A DNA stretch of 64,000 nucleotides, taken from assembly GCA_030950285.1 (NCBI GenBank), contig JAUZRR010000037.1, positions 62,001 through 126,000 of the forward strand. Reading direction: 5' to 3'. The notes beneath the pieces were generated by a model. It ran no database searches. It saw only the letters and a list, made by a program, of their open reading frames with translations, and was not told the DNA's origin. The DNA is from Planctomycetota bacterium. Its GTDB lineage: Bacteria; Planctomycetota; Phycisphaerae; Phycisphaerales; UBA1924. Position 1 is the first letter of the stretch, and each line of letters begins with the position of its first letter. The translations under genes were made by a program, and so were the position numbers. Below, piece by piece: positions 52,538 to 62,128 of this stretch.

Positions 52538-53155
52538 TTATCGCAGCGCGTTGGAGAACGCGGCTTCCTGAATCGGGGTTACCGCTTCGAGCACGCGCTT
52601 GAGCACCGTCGCCGGCGAGCCGATCGCGTCCACCCGGTGCACGATGTCGCTGGGGTATTCCGCGAGCAGAGGCGCGGTGTCTTCTTCGAAGATCTGCAGC
52701 CGGCGTCTGATGACGGCTTCCTGGGCGTCGTCGGCCCGTCCTTCTTTGAGCGCGCGCCCGCGGAGGCGGTCCAGCATCTCCTTCTGGTTTTTCGCCTGCA
52801 ACAGCACGATGCCGAGCACGTCGACGTGCGCCGCCATCAACTCGGTCTGTTTGACGTTCCGCGGGATGCCGTCGAGCACGAGAAGTTCGTTGAAGGGGTG
52901 GTAGAGCCCGAGCGTCCACTGCGCCTGCATGCACTTGCGCCAGAGGTCCACCGTGAGCTCGTCGGGGACCAGCTCGCCGCGCACGGAGTAGGACTGGAAC
53001 GTCTTGCCGACGTCCGAGTACGGGTCGAGGTTGCGGAACATCTCTCCGGTCGAGAAATGATGGAACCCGGGAATGCTCCCGAGCATGGTGCCTTGGGTGC
53101 CTTTCCCGGCACCGGGTGCGCCAAAGAGCAGAACGGTCCGATACTTCGCTGGCAC
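52538..53155 (-). CDS. adk: adenylate kinase
   Basis: The 205-residue enzyme interconverts ATP, AMP and ADP. GAPGAGKGTQ at 12-21 is the P-loop, FSTGEMFRN binds AMP, and VLDGIPRNVKQTE matches the DGFPR motif with Ile for Phe. The LID is the short, cysteine-free type. I chose the GTG at 53155, seven bases after GGAG; upstream residues are low-complexity and unlike the family. The position near EF-G is not the usual secY-adk context. Confidence 0.9.
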   Translation of the reverse strand: MPAKYRTVLLFGAPGAGKGTQGTMLGSIPGFHHFSTGEMFRNLDPYSDVGKTFQSYSVRGELVPDELTVDLWRKCMQAQWTLGLYHPFNELLVLDGIPRNVKQTELMAAHVDVLGIVLLQAKNQKEMLDRLRGRALKEGRADDAQEAVIRRRLQIFEEDTAPLLAEYPSDIVHRVDAIGSPATVLKRVLEAVTPIQEAAFSNALR

Positions 53156-53273
53156 GCTGGGTCTCCGAGGTCTCGAACAAGAGTCTGCCCGATCGGATCG
53201 GGTGGGCACTGTAGACCCGCTATCGGCCGATCGACCGCCCGACAATGGTCGGATATCACGAGTTGTGTCTGCT

Positions 53274-53310
53274 CCAAGAAAGACGCCCCGCGAGCAAATC
53301 GCGGGGCGTC
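53274..53310 (-). terminator. terminator after fusA
   Basis: A perfect 12-bp stem (53282-53293 with 53299-53310) and a 5-base loop, followed on the minus strand by a short T-rich stretch (CTTTCTT). It stands about 60 bp past the fusA stop. Confidence 0.8.
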
Positions 53311-53371
53311 AGGGTCTTGGTCTGAATAGGGCCGCTGCGGGGGCGTGAGGGGCGTGAGGGGCGTGGGAAAA

Positions 53372-55489
53372 TCAGCCCGCGGCTTCGATGACTTCCTTTG
53401 CCATGCTGGCGGGCATGGCGCGGTATTCGAGGAACTCCATGGTCGAGGAGGCCCGCCCCTGGCTCATGCCGCGCAGGGTGGTGGTGTATCCGAACATCTG
53501 CGACAGGGGCACCTCGGCGGTGATGGCTTTGACGACGCCGCGGTCCTCGGTGTCCACAATCATGCCGCGGCGTGAACTGAGGTCGCCGGTGACGTTGCCG
53601 ATGTAATCTTCGGGGGAGATCACGACCACCTTCATGATCGGCTCGAGCAGGACAGAGCCCGCCCGGGCGACCGCTTCTCGCAGCGCCAGCCGACCTGCTT
53701 GCTCGAACGCGACCTGGGAGGAGTCGACCGAGTGGCTTGAGCCGTCGACCAGCGTCACCTTGACGTTGATCAGCGGGTAGCCGGCGGTGATGCCGCCGAG
53801 CGCGGTCTGGCGGATACCGACTTCGACCGAGGGGATGAATTCCCTGGGGATGGATCCGCCGACGATGCCGTTCTTGAACGCGATGCTCTCGGTGAACTTC
53901 AGCTCTTCGGCTTGGGCCTGGGCTTCGGTGCAGGGCTCGATGTCGATCGTGCAATCGCCGAACTGCCCGCGGCCGCCGGTCTGCTTGACGAACTTGCCGC
54001 GGACGTTCTTGGCCGGGCCTTGGATCGTTTCGCGGTAGGACACGCGGGGCTTGCCCACGTCACACCCGACCTTGAGGTCTCGGGTGAGCTTGTTTTTGAT
54101 GATCTCGAGGTGCAACTCGCCCATGCCGGCGATGATGGTCTGCCCGGTTTCGTCGTCGTAGTGGGATCGGAAGGAGGGATCCTCGCGGCGGATGATGCCG
54201 AGGGCTTCGGAGAGTCTGCGTTTGTCGTCTGCGCTGTGGGGCTCGATCGACATCGAGATCACGGGCTCGGGGAAGGACATCCGCTCGAGCACGATCGGAT
54301 CGTCGGCGTCGCAGAGGGTGTCGCCGGTGTACGAGTCCTTCACGCCGATGACCGCGACGATCGCGCCGCAGGTTGCTTCGTCGAGCGGGATGCGGTTTTG
54401 TGCGTGCATCTCGAAGATGCGGCTGACGTTTTCCTTTTTGCCGTTGACGGGGTTGAGCAGGCGGCTGCCTTTCTTGAGGGTGCCTGAGTAGATTCGGAGG
54501 TAGGTCAGGTCGCCGTGAGAATCGTTGACGACCTTGAACACCAGCGCAGACAACGGGGCGTCGTCGTCGTGGGGGCGGGTGAGCTTGGTGTCGGGGTCCC
54601 GGGGGGCGGTCCCCTCGACCTCGTCGACCTCATCGGGAGCGGGGAGGTAGTCGATGATTCCGTCGAGCAGTCGCTGCACGCCAACATTGCGCAATGCGGC
54701 ACCGCAGAACGTCGGGTTGCACCGGCGTTCGATCGTGCCCTTGCGGATTGCGCTGCGGATCTCGTCGACCGTGATGCTCGATTCGTCCTCGAGGTACTTC
54801 TCCATGAGTGTGTCGTCGAGTTCGGCGGCCATCTCGACGAGGAGGTGGTGCCACTCGGTCGCTTTGGCGAGCAGGGATTCGGGGATATCTTTCTCCGTCA
54901 CCACCGCGCCCTTTTCGTCGGCGTCAAAGTAGTACGCCTTCATGCCGAGCAGGTCGATGATGCCTTGGAGCTCGTTGCCCGACCCGATGGGGTACTGCAC
55001 CGCGATCGGGTTGGCGCCCAGTCGTTCCTTGATTGTGTTGAAGCTGAACTCGAAATCGGCGCCGAGTTTGTCCATTTTGTTGATAAAGCAGAGGCGGGGC
55101 ACCTCGTAGCGGTCGGCCTGTCGCCAGACGGTCTCGGATTGGGCTTCGACGCCTTCTTTGCCGTCGAAGACCGCGACCGCGCCGTCGAGCACACGGAGGG
55201 AGCGTTCGACCTCGATGGTGAAGTCGACGTGCCCGGGGGTGTCGATGAGGTTGACCTGGTACTCGACGTCGTCGCGGATCCACGGGCAGGTGGTCGCGGC
55301 CGACTGGATGGTGATCCCTCGGTCCTGCTCTTCGGCGAGGAAGTCCATGGTGGCGGTGCCCTCGTGGACCTCGCCCATTTTGTAGTTTTTGCCGGTGTAG
55401 TAGAGGATGCGTTCGGTGACGGTTGTCTTGCCCGCGTCGATGTGCGCGCAGACCCCGATGTTGCGGATGTGTGAAAGGTCGGTAGCCAT
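53372..55489 (-). CDS. fusA: translation elongation factor G
   Basis: The 705-residue GTPase drives translocation and, with RRF, ribosome recycling. The G motifs are CAHIDAGKTT near the start, LIDTPGHVDF and FINKMDKLGADF. Domains II-V follow over the normal length, ending with the GYTTTLRGMSQGRASSTMEF region. AGAGGA precedes the ATG. It is a single gene here, away from rpsL/rpsG/tuf, so it may be one of several EF-G paralogues, but the sequence looks like a canonical one. Confidence 0.96.
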   Translation of the reverse strand: MATDLSHIRNIGVCAHIDAGKTTVTERILYYTGKNYKMGEVHEGTATMDFLAEEQDRGITIQSAATTCPWIRDDVEYQVNLIDTPGHVDFTIEVERSLRVLDGAVAVFDGKEGVEAQSETVWRQADRYEVPRLCFINKMDKLGADFEFSFNTIKERLGANPIAVQYPIGSGNELQGIIDLLGMKAYYFDADEKGAVVTEKDIPESLLAKATEWHHLLVEMAAELDDTLMEKYLEDESSITVDEIRSAIRKGTIERRCNPTFCGAALRNVGVQRLLDGIIDYLPAPDEVDEVEGTAPRDPDTKLTRPHDDDAPLSALVFKVVNDSHGDLTYLRIYSGTLKKGSRLLNPVNGKKENVSRIFEMHAQNRIPLDEATCGAIVAVIGVKDSYTGDTLCDADDPIVLERMSFPEPVISMSIEPHSADDKRRLSEALGIIRREDPSFRSHYDDETGQTIIAGMGELHLEIIKNKLTRDLKVGCDVGKPRVSYRETIQGPAKNVRGKFVKQTGGRGQFGDCTIDIEPCTEAQAQAEELKFTESIAFKNGIVGGSIPREFIPSVEVGIRQTALGGITAGYPLINVKVTLVDGSSHSVDSSQVAFEQAGRLALREAVARAGSVLLEPIMKVVVISPEDYIGNVTGDLSSRRGMIVDTEDRGVVKAITAEVPLSQMFGYTTTLRGMSQGRASSTMEFLEYRAMPASMAKEVIEAAG

Positions 55490-55833
55490 GATCGTCGTCC
55501 TCTGTCTGGTCGGTCAGCGGTGCGTGACTGCCTGCCGTTCCGGCTCACAAGCCGGAATCAGGAAGTCGGAATCTCTCTCGCCGCAGCCTGGGGCTGTGGG
55601 TTGGGTCTACTCACGGTGTATCGAAGCGTGGAGGGGCAGGCTGCCGGAGAAGAAGGCTCGTAGAACTCGGTCGCGTCAAAGGCTTTCCCAGAAAGCACTA
55701 CCCCGAGAGGCCGGAATGTCCAAATCGTCGTCCATGGGACGGGTTCCCGAGTTGTTCCAGAGCGAGCCGGGTTCGGCGGAAAGGACCGCCTGCCCTGTAT
55801 TTCGACCGAACGATACCCCCGGAGCCAACGGAA
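55490..55833. other. fusA upstream region
   Basis: 344 bp between the O-antigen-ligase-like gene and fusA, both minus. It should hold the fusA promoter. The only clear structure is a perfect inverted repeat with 8-bp arms (TTCCGGCT/AGCCGGAA, 4-base loop) at 55538-55557, about 50 bp before the fusA start, a possible operator or leader hairpin. No RNA gene or small coding region is supported. Confidence 0.4.
55538..55557. repeat. inverted repeat in the fusA leader region
   Basis: Arms TTCCGGCT and AGCCGGAA with loop CACA, perfectly paired. There is no T run after it, so it is unlikely to be a terminator. Confidence 0.6.
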
Positions 55834-58413
55834 TCAAGGGTTCCGGGCAAGTTCACGCAGCATTTGCACTTGCGATTCGGTCAGCCCGGCGAGGGGGTCG
55901 AGCCGCCGCAAGGCGTGGAGTTCCAGTGCCTTTGAGGCCCACCGGGCGGCGGCCGGGCGATCCCCTGCGTCGCGGAAACGGAGCGCCAGTTGGCGAGCGA
56001 GGTCGGGGCTGAACGGGGAGCGTGTCGCGGCCTGTTCCAGGGGTTTCAGGTCCGAGAACGGCTTGGCAGCCGTGCGGTCTGGTGCCAGGCTCTCGGCTTG
56101 GCGGAGCGCACCGGCCCAGCGCCGGTAGGCCGAGCTGTCGGTGGGCCAGCGTTCGGCGGCCCACGCGGCGAGGTCGATGGCTGCCTGCGCCGCCCGGGCG
56201 GGGTCGGCATCGTTGGTGCTTTGGGCGCGAGCTCGCAGGGCTGCCTCAGCGGCTCGCGTGCGCAACGCCGCCCGGGCGGTCGCGCGGCTCGGGGTGCTCG
56301 GGGTTCGGGCGAGCCGTTCCAGCGCGTCGGCCGCGTCGGCTGCGGTGCGGAGTCGCAGGAGGTCAACTGCCCGCCCGACGCCCTCGGGGGTCATCGGTAC
56401 CGGTTGTCCGAGCAGTTCGGCGAGGTCGGCGACGAGGTCGGCGGGAGATTCGTCCGAAGCACCGGCGGCCCGGGCATCGAACCGTTGCACGAGCCGCGTG
56501 GCTTCGGTGGCGCGGGCGGCGGCGTGCTGTAAACCCCGTTGCCAGGTCCAGACCGGCACCGTGGCGACCGCGACCGCCAGTGCAATCGCGAGCACTTCGA
56601 TCGCGCCGAAGAGCAGCAACCGGCGGTGAGGCGATCGGGTGCGTGCAGGAGCGGTATCGGGGGAGGTTGGATCTTTCCAGACGCCTGGCCCTCGTCCGGC
56701 GGCCCCGGCGCCGGCCCCGAGGACGATCAGCAGCCATCCGGCGGCCGAGAGGTCGGTCCCGGTCAGTTCGATCTGGGCGTGGACCAGCACCGCGAGCCCG
56801 GCTGCGAGCAGTCCGGCCCGCGTCATCGAGGCCCCGGCGGGTGACTTTGCGACCGTCAGCAGCGCCGCGCCGAGCCCGAGCCAGAGGAGCCCGAACCCGG
56901 CGAGCTTGGTCAGGCCGTCGAGTAGGAGCAGGCTGAAGGCGTCGGGCATCGTGGCGGCGGTGGGGAGGGTCTCGCGCCCGAATGCGATGAGTGAGCTGGC
57001 GACAACGACGATCAGAAGACCGGCGAATCCGCCGCCGACGAGGCCGTAACGGGTGCTGCCTTTCGGGGGCGCTTTGTCGCCGGCTTTGTCGTTGGTTTCG
57101 CTTTCGCTTGTCGTGCCTGCGACCAGTGTTTGTCCGATCCGGGCTGCCATGAGCACGATGACGCCGATCCATGCAAGCCCGAAGGCGCCGAGCATGGAGA
57201 GGTAGTCAAAGAACATGCTGTGTGGGCTGGAGACTTCTTCGGGGCTGAGCGGGTTTTTTGCGAGCAGGTAGGCGGACTGGAAGCCGTCGGGCCCGACGCC
57301 CCAGAGCGGGTGGTCGGCAAAGATCGCGGTCGCGGCTTGAAGATAGAACCAGCGGAAGAGGATGCTCAGCTCGCCGATCTGCTCGCCGATCATGCCTCGG
57401 AGGGCGACAGCCAGGAGTGCGGCGACGAGGAGGCCCGGCCCGATCCACCAGCCCAGCCGCCCCGAGCCGAGGCGCTCGAACATTCGCTGCATCGCGGCGG
57501 GGAAGCGATCCCGCATGAGCGTCACCCCGAGCAACGCCATCCCCAGGACGAGCGCTGCGGCTGCGCCTTTGGGCAGCACGCCGCCGGCGGGGACCGCGAT
57601 TACGACGCCGCCGACGGCGAGGGCGGTTCCGGCGAGCAGGCCGAGGAATCGGTAGAGGTTGGGGCGTTGGCCGGTTGTCCAGAGCCGTTCGCGCACCGCG
57701 GCGGCGAGCCCCCCGGCGAACATGAGCGTGCAGCCGACCATGACCGAGGCGTAGACGTTTGACATGGCAAACCAGGCTGAGGCTTCGGGCTGGAGGAGGC
57801 GGCGCTCGAAGAGGCGGGCGGTCGCTGAGCCTTCGGTCCAGCCGTGGGAGGCGAGGAACGCGGCTCGGTCGGCGCGGAACTCTTCGACGAGCAGCGGGTG
57901 TTCGCTGTAGACCTGGAGGGCGGCCCGCAGCACGAGGGGGCCGGCGAGCCCGGCGCAGCAGGCGATGACCAGGGCCCGTTCGGCGGGGTGTCGGCAGGCG
58001 AGCATCGCGGCGAGCCCGCCGGCGATCGCGGCGATCCAAACCGAGAGGGTGTTGGCGTTTTCGACGCAGGCGGTCGGCCCGATCCATCCGTGCCACGCGA
58101 CGGCGGGCAAGCCCAGCCCCGCGAGCATGAGCACGACGCCGAACCCGCGCGGGAGTGTTTCATTCGCCCGCCGGGCCGCAAGGAGCACCAGTGCCAACCC
58201 GATCAGCGGCAGCAGGGCGAGGGCCATCGAGTGCGCCGGGCCGAGGCCGTTGAAGGGGGCGGCGGTGGTCAGCGGGTCGAGGCTCCAGCCCGGGAGGGGG
58301 TCGGTGGTGGTGACGACCCGGGCGCAGACGCCGACGAGCACGAGCACCAGCCCGGCGCGGCGGAGTTTGGCTTGGGCTTTGGGCGCACCTGCTTTGGGTG
58401 GAAGGCGGGTCAT
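55834..58413 (-). CDS. O-antigen ligase/polymerase-like membrane protein with helical C-terminal domain
   Basis: The 859-residue protein has about fourteen hydrophobic helices in residues 20-620. The Wzy_C-type motif is at about 390-430 (FADHPLWGVGPDGFQSAYLLAK, then SSPHSMFFDYLSMLGAFG), which marks O-antigen ligases and polymerases. The last 220 residues are a soluble Ala/Arg-rich helical region like TPRs. It should join or extend lipid-linked glycans at the periplasmic face. Its start overlaps the stop of the glycosyl-phosphate transferase gene by four bases, so the two act in one pathway. Earlier in-frame Met codons lie within that gene. Confidence 0.85.
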   Translation of the reverse strand: MTRLPPKAGAPKAQAKLRRAGLVLVLVGVCARVVTTTDPLPGWSLDPLTTAAPFNGLGPAHSMALALLPLIGLALVLLAARRANETLPRGFGVVLMLAGLGLPAVAWHGWIGPTACVENANTLSVWIAAIAGGLAAMLACRHPAERALVIACCAGLAGPLVLRAALQVYSEHPLLVEEFRADRAAFLASHGWTEGSATARLFERRLLQPEASAWFAMSNVYASVMVGCTLMFAGGLAAAVRERLWTTGQRPNLYRFLGLLAGTALAVGGVVIAVPAGGVLPKGAAAALVLGMALLGVTLMRDRFPAAMQRMFERLGSGRLGWWIGPGLLVAALLAVALRGMIGEQIGELSILFRWFYLQAATAIFADHPLWGVGPDGFQSAYLLAKNPLSPEEVSSPHSMFFDYLSMLGAFGLAWIGVIVLMAARIGQTLVAGTTSESETNDKAGDKAPPKGSTRYGLVGGGFAGLLIVVVASSLIAFGRETLPTAATMPDAFSLLLLDGLTKLAGFGLLWLGLGAALLTVAKSPAGASMTRAGLLAAGLAVLVHAQIELTGTDLSAAGWLLIVLGAGAGAAGRGPGVWKDPTSPDTAPARTRSPHRRLLLFGAIEVLAIALAVAVATVPVWTWQRGLQHAAARATEATRLVQRFDARAAGASDESPADLVADLAELLGQPVPMTPEGVGRAVDLLRLRTAADAADALERLARTPSTPSRATARAALRTRAAEAALRARAQSTNDADPARAAQAAIDLAAWAAERWPTDSSAYRRWAGALRQAESLAPDRTAAKPFSDLKPLEQAATRSPFSPDLARQLALRFRDAGDRPAAARWASKALELHALRRLDPLAGLTESQVQMLRELARNP

Positions 58414-59552
58414 TGCTCGTTGCCTCTGCCCCCGTTCTCGCGCCCGCTCGTCGCTGCCTCGGCAAACGCCAGCGCCAGCAGCGTCAGCACGATTTGCAGC
58501 CCGATCAGGATCGCCTGCCAGGGTTCGAGCGAGCCGAGGACGATCCCCGAGACGCCGGTGATCGCGGTGAGGCTGCAAATGAGCCCGACGGCGGCGGGTT
58601 TGGTAAAGCCGCGGCGGACCAGCCGGTGGGAGAGGTGTTGCTGGTCGCCGACGAAGGGGCTGCGTCCCTGGCTGAGCCGGACGATCGAGACGGTGGCAAA
58701 GTCGTAGAGCGGGACGGCGAGCACCGCCAGCGGCATGAAGACGCCGTACCACCCGCCGGCGAGCATCCCGTCGGCGGGGTCGTAGTAGGTGGTCCGCACG
58801 GTGAGGAAGGCGAGGGTGAACCCGACGACCAGCGAGCCGCCGTCGCCGAGAAAGATGCGGGCGGGGGGCAGGTTGAAGGCGAGAAACCCGAGCGTCGCGC
58901 CGACGAGCAGGGCGAGTGTCGCGGCGATGAACCACTGGCCGTTGAGGAGGGCCGCGGCGAGAAAGCAGGCCCCGGCGATGGTGGTGACACCGGCGCAGAG
59001 GCCGTCCATGTTGTCGATGAAGTTGAGGGCGTTGGTGACCAGCCCGATCCAGAGTACGGTGATCACGACCGAGAGCCAGATGCCCCCGGCGGGCCCGTCG
59101 AGGAGCATGAACATTCGGGTGTCGGTGACGAGTGTCATCGCGGCGGCGCAGCCGAGGATGACGACGAGCTTGACCCATGGGCCGAGCGCCCTTCGGTCGT
59201 CGATGAGCCCGAGCAGGTGGAGGATGGTGAGGCAGGCCAGGAGCGTGAGGGCGGGTGGGGTCCGCTCGGCGATGCCGGGCAGGTGTTCGGCGAGTGCGGG
59301 GATGCGGCTGGTGAAGAAGTCGGTCGCGCCGAGCCTGACCGCGAGCAGCCCGGCGGCCAGGGGCAGGGCGATCCCGGCGAAGACCGCGATGCCGCCGGTG
59401 TTGGGGACCTGGCGGAGGTCGGGCTTGATATGCCCGCCGGACCCGGCCGAGTCGTAGGTTTTGAAGCGGTGCCCGAGCCTGACCAGCAGCCCGGTGAGAG
59501 GCAGCGAGATCGCCAGAGCCAGAAGGAGGAGGGTGAGACTGAGCCAGATCAT
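58410..59552 (-). CDS. WecA/MraY-type polyprenyl-phosphate sugar-1-phosphate transferase
   Basis: The 380-residue membrane protein has about ten helices and the family's catalytic motifs: LLGLIDDRRALGPWVKL (the DDxx pair), NALNFIDNMDGL, and FLGDGGSL, with HLSHRLVRRG near the end as the HxH-like loop. It starts surface polysaccharide synthesis by linking a sugar phosphate to undecaprenyl phosphate. MraY itself is less likely because there are no murein genes nearby and the next gene is a ligase. No Shine-Dalgarno precedes the ATG at 59552; TACACT ends nine bases before it. Confidence 0.9.
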   Translation of the reverse strand: MIWLSLTLLLLALAISLPLTGLLVRLGHRFKTYDSAGSGGHIKPDLRQVPNTGGIAVFAGIALPLAAGLLAVRLGATDFFTSRIPALAEHLPGIAERTPPALTLLACLTILHLLGLIDDRRALGPWVKLVVILGCAAAMTLVTDTRMFMLLDGPAGGIWLSVVITVLWIGLVTNALNFIDNMDGLCAGVTTIAGACFLAAALLNGQWFIAATLALLVGATLGFLAFNLPPARIFLGDGGSLVVGFTLAFLTVRTTYYDPADGMLAGGWYGVFMPLAVLAVPLYDFATVSIVRLSQGRSPFVGDQQHLSHRLVRRGFTKPAAVGLICSLTAITGVSGIVLGSLEPWQAILIGLQIVLTLLALAFAEAATSGRENGGRGNEQ

Positions 59553-60320
59553 GTGTGGGGAGTGTATGGGATGATTCCACAACGTGACAGAGTGCGATTG
59601 TTCTGGAATCCTCTGGTGTTCATGGAAGGGGCCTCCACATAAGAAGGGGCCTCCAAATGATGGGCCATGCGATCGGGAATACTCGTGGCGGTGCAACTTG
59701 GTGGGGCATTGTTGCTGTCTGCTTTTTCGAGGCAACGCTGCTGTGACTCTTCTCACACGAGTCGTATGCCCAGCCGGGTCAACCGGATCATCCAATCCTG
59801 CCGATCAACATGTCCGACCCCGATGGTGACGGTGTGGCAGGCACTATCGTTCGCGATATTGTTTAGAACAACGAGGAGCCGGTGCGTGTCGGCGGAACGT
59901 GGTGGAACGGCGTATCGGGTGGTTCACATGGTGCCGCCGGGTTGTTGCCAGATATGAGAAATTGGCCGAGAGTTACCTTGCCATGGTCACTTTCGGCATG
60001 ATCCAATGCGGCAACCGCTTGCTGGAGCCGTCCGGACAGAACCTCAAGCCAGTGTCGCGATCAGCCATCTCGTATAGGGGCACAATGGTAGAGTTCTTGG
60101 TCATGCGTTCGTCCGCGATGCGCAAATCCGGACTGTCGTGTTCGAGGTCTATCGGCAGGGTTTTTCAGTCATCAGGCGCGAAGTGGAAGCCAGAGCCCAG
60201 GGATAGGGGCTTGGTTTGATCGAGGAACAATGTGGGAGAGCGAGATCGGCGGTGATCCACGACCCGGGCCGGAGAGCCACGAAGGTTTCTGAGACAACCT
60301 TTCTCTTGCTCCGTGCTCGT
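59553..60320. other. gene-poor, lower-GC region
   Basis: This 768-bp stretch has clearly lower GC than its surroundings and no supported gene; reading frames here are short and lack family resemblance. A 13-bp direct repeat (GAAGGGGCCTCCA) occurs at 59625-59637 and 59643-59655. At 59810-59866 a short frame reads MSDPDGDGVAG before a stop, like a calcium-binding loop of dockerin or thrombospondin-3 type. The region may hold the decayed remains of a surface-protein gene. The promoter of the transferase gene should lie at its left end. Confidence 0.5.
59625..59655 (+). repeat. short direct repeat
   Basis: Two identical 13-bp units (GAAGGGGCCTCCA) with starts 18 bp apart, at the left end of the lower-GC region. 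Confidence 0.7.
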
Positions 60321-61994
60321 CTAGCAGCCGGAGTTGAACGCATTGAGGAAGAACAGCACGTCGAGTGTGTTGACCGCGCCGTCGAGGTTGACATCGGCGG
60401 CCGATTCTCCGGCGGCCCAGGCGTTGAGGAACTCGAGCACGTCGAGTGTGTTGATGTTGCCGTCGCCGTTGAAGTCTGCGACGCCGGTGGTTTGGAGGAT
60501 TGCCGGGAAGGTGTCGGACTGGGTTTGCCCGTTGGCGTTGAAGGCATTGACCCCCCAGAAGTAGATGGTGCACGGTTCGAGGACGGGGCCGTTGATTTGG
60601 TAGTTTGGGTCTGTGAGGTCGGGGACCTGGAGCACGATGTCGGTCATCCCGGCGTCGGTGGCAATGGTGATGGTGTAGGTGTCCGCGCCGCTGGCGGCGT
60701 CCCAGGTGTAGAGGCTCTCGCGGTCGGTGTCTGTCGCGCCGTCGGCGGGCGAAACAAGGTCAAACGAACCGGGGGGCGATTCGTTGTCGGTGGGCAGGAT
60801 GAAGTCCACGATGACGGGCCGGTGGTCGGACGCGGTGTTGCTGGCGAGCAGGGGGTTGGGGTTTTGGGGTGTGGGGAAGTTGAGGAGCTCGGGCGGGAAC
60901 TTGCCCGAGGGGATCGCCGAGGAGAGGAAGATAAACTCGCGTGCGGGGGTGGCGATGCTGTCCCACGCGGCGATGTAGTCGAGTTTGCTCGAGGACTGGG
61001 TGGTGCGGCTGCCCGAGAAGTACTCGCGGGCGTCGTCGTAGCGGGCGTCGGAGCCGTCGCGGTCGGTGCCGTCGTTGCCGCCGAGGCTCCCGCCGCGGGC
61101 GAACCAGTCGGCCGGGCCGACGGTACCGCCGTTGCGTTGTTCGTCCTCGTTCCAGTCGCCGCCCCAGATGACGGGGGTGTTGGCGTCGAGGATGTTGGTG
61201 GCGTTGGGGTTGTCTGCGATTTTGTCGTTGGGGTCTGGTGTGCCGGTGCCTGCGCCGCCGAGCATGTAGTAGATGTAGTAGCCGACGTTGCGGGCCGAGC
61301 GGACGCGGTCGTTGTGGTCGCTCGAGCCGCCTCCGGCCTTGAGGTGGGCGTTGCCGACGACGAGGTCGCCGGGGTAGATGTTGTCGGGGAGGTCGATCTC
61401 GGCAAACTGGTAGCCGCGGATCCCGCCGTTGCCGCCTTGGGCCCATTGGTCGGGGGCGACAAAGGGGATGTCCGAGAGCGTGGATTTGTTGTCGCCGTTG
61501 AGGTCGGTGAATGGGTAGCGGCTGAGGATGATGTTGCGGTTGAACCCGTCGTTGCTCGAGGAGACAAAGACGTAGGGCATGTCGAAGCCCGGGGCGTACT
61601 TCTGGACGTAGGAGGTGACGTTGCCGCCCTCGAAGGGGTCATTGCCGCCGTGGAGGAAGAGGTCGACGACGGCGGTGAGTGTGGTGACCGAGTCGACTCC
61701 TGATCCGGTGCCGTTGCCGGAGTTGTCGCCGGTTTCTTGCAGGATCAGAATGTCGGGCTGCATGGAGGCGACGATGCAAACCAGAGCGTGCCAGTCGCCG
61801 AACTGTTCTCGTTTGTCGGTCGCGGAGGAGCAGATGGAGTCCTGGACGTTCCAGGTCATGACACGGAGGTGGTCCGGGTCTGACTTACCCCACTGGCCGT
61901 TGTCTGGGTCCCACTGGGCGTTGGCGGCCGGGACGGCTGTGAGCAGGGCAAAGACAAATCCGAGGAACGTGGTGCGGTTGCGGCGGGGGTTCAT
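60321..61994 (-). CDS. secreted endonuclease/exonuclease/phosphatase-family protein with dockerin repeats
   Basis: The 557-residue protein has a signal peptide (about 1-26) and an EEP domain: VMTWNVQD at 45-52, LILQETGDN, GGDWNEDE and ASDHRPVIVDF, covering the metal and catalytic residues. A fibronectin-like beta domain lies at about 400-500. Two dockerin-type repeats form the end (DFNGDGNINTLDVLEFLNAW and DVNLDGAVNTLDVLFFLNAF). It may be an extracellular nuclease or phosphodiesterase held at the surface through the dockerin pair. GGGAG precedes the ATG at 61994. Confidence 0.88.
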   Translation of the reverse strand: MNPRRNRTTFLGFVFALLTAVPAANAQWDPDNGQWGKSDPDHLRVMTWNVQDSICSSATDKREQFGDWHALVCIVASMQPDILILQETGDNSGNGTGSGVDSVTTLTAVVDLFLHGGNDPFEGGNVTSYVQKYAPGFDMPYVFVSSSNDGFNRNIILSRYPFTDLNGDNKSTLSDIPFVAPDQWAQGGNGGIRGYQFAEIDLPDNIYPGDLVVGNAHLKAGGGSSDHNDRVRSARNVGYYIYYMLGGAGTGTPDPNDKIADNPNATNILDANTPVIWGGDWNEDEQRNGGTVGPADWFARGGSLGGNDGTDRDGSDARYDDAREYFSGSRTTQSSSKLDYIAAWDSIATPAREFIFLSSAIPSGKFPPELLNFPTPQNPNPLLASNTASDHRPVIVDFILPTDNESPPGSFDLVSPADGATDTDRESLYTWDAASGADTYTITIATDAGMTDIVLQVPDLTDPNYQINGPVLEPCTIYFWGVNAFNANGQTQSDTFPAILQTTGVADFNGDGNINTLDVLEFLNAWAAGESAADVNLDGAVNTLDVLFFLNAFNSGC

Positions 61995-62071
61995 GGGGCT
62001 TTGCTCCCTTTCGGGCGAGGGCGTGGCGGGCGCGGGGCTGTTGAACAAACAGGCTCGGGGTTTCTGCAAAG

Positions 62072-62101
62072 CCGCACCCCCGTCTTTGGACAGGGGTGCG
62101 G
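62072..62101 (-). terminator. terminator after the last dockerin gene
   Basis: A 13-bp stem with one mismatch (62072-62084 with 62089-62101) and a TTTG loop; only a weak T stretch follows on the minus strand. It stands 28 bp past the stop of the 62129-64000 gene. Confidence 0.6.
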
Positions 62102-62128
62102 GGAAGTGGACCGTTTCAACCGGCAGCG

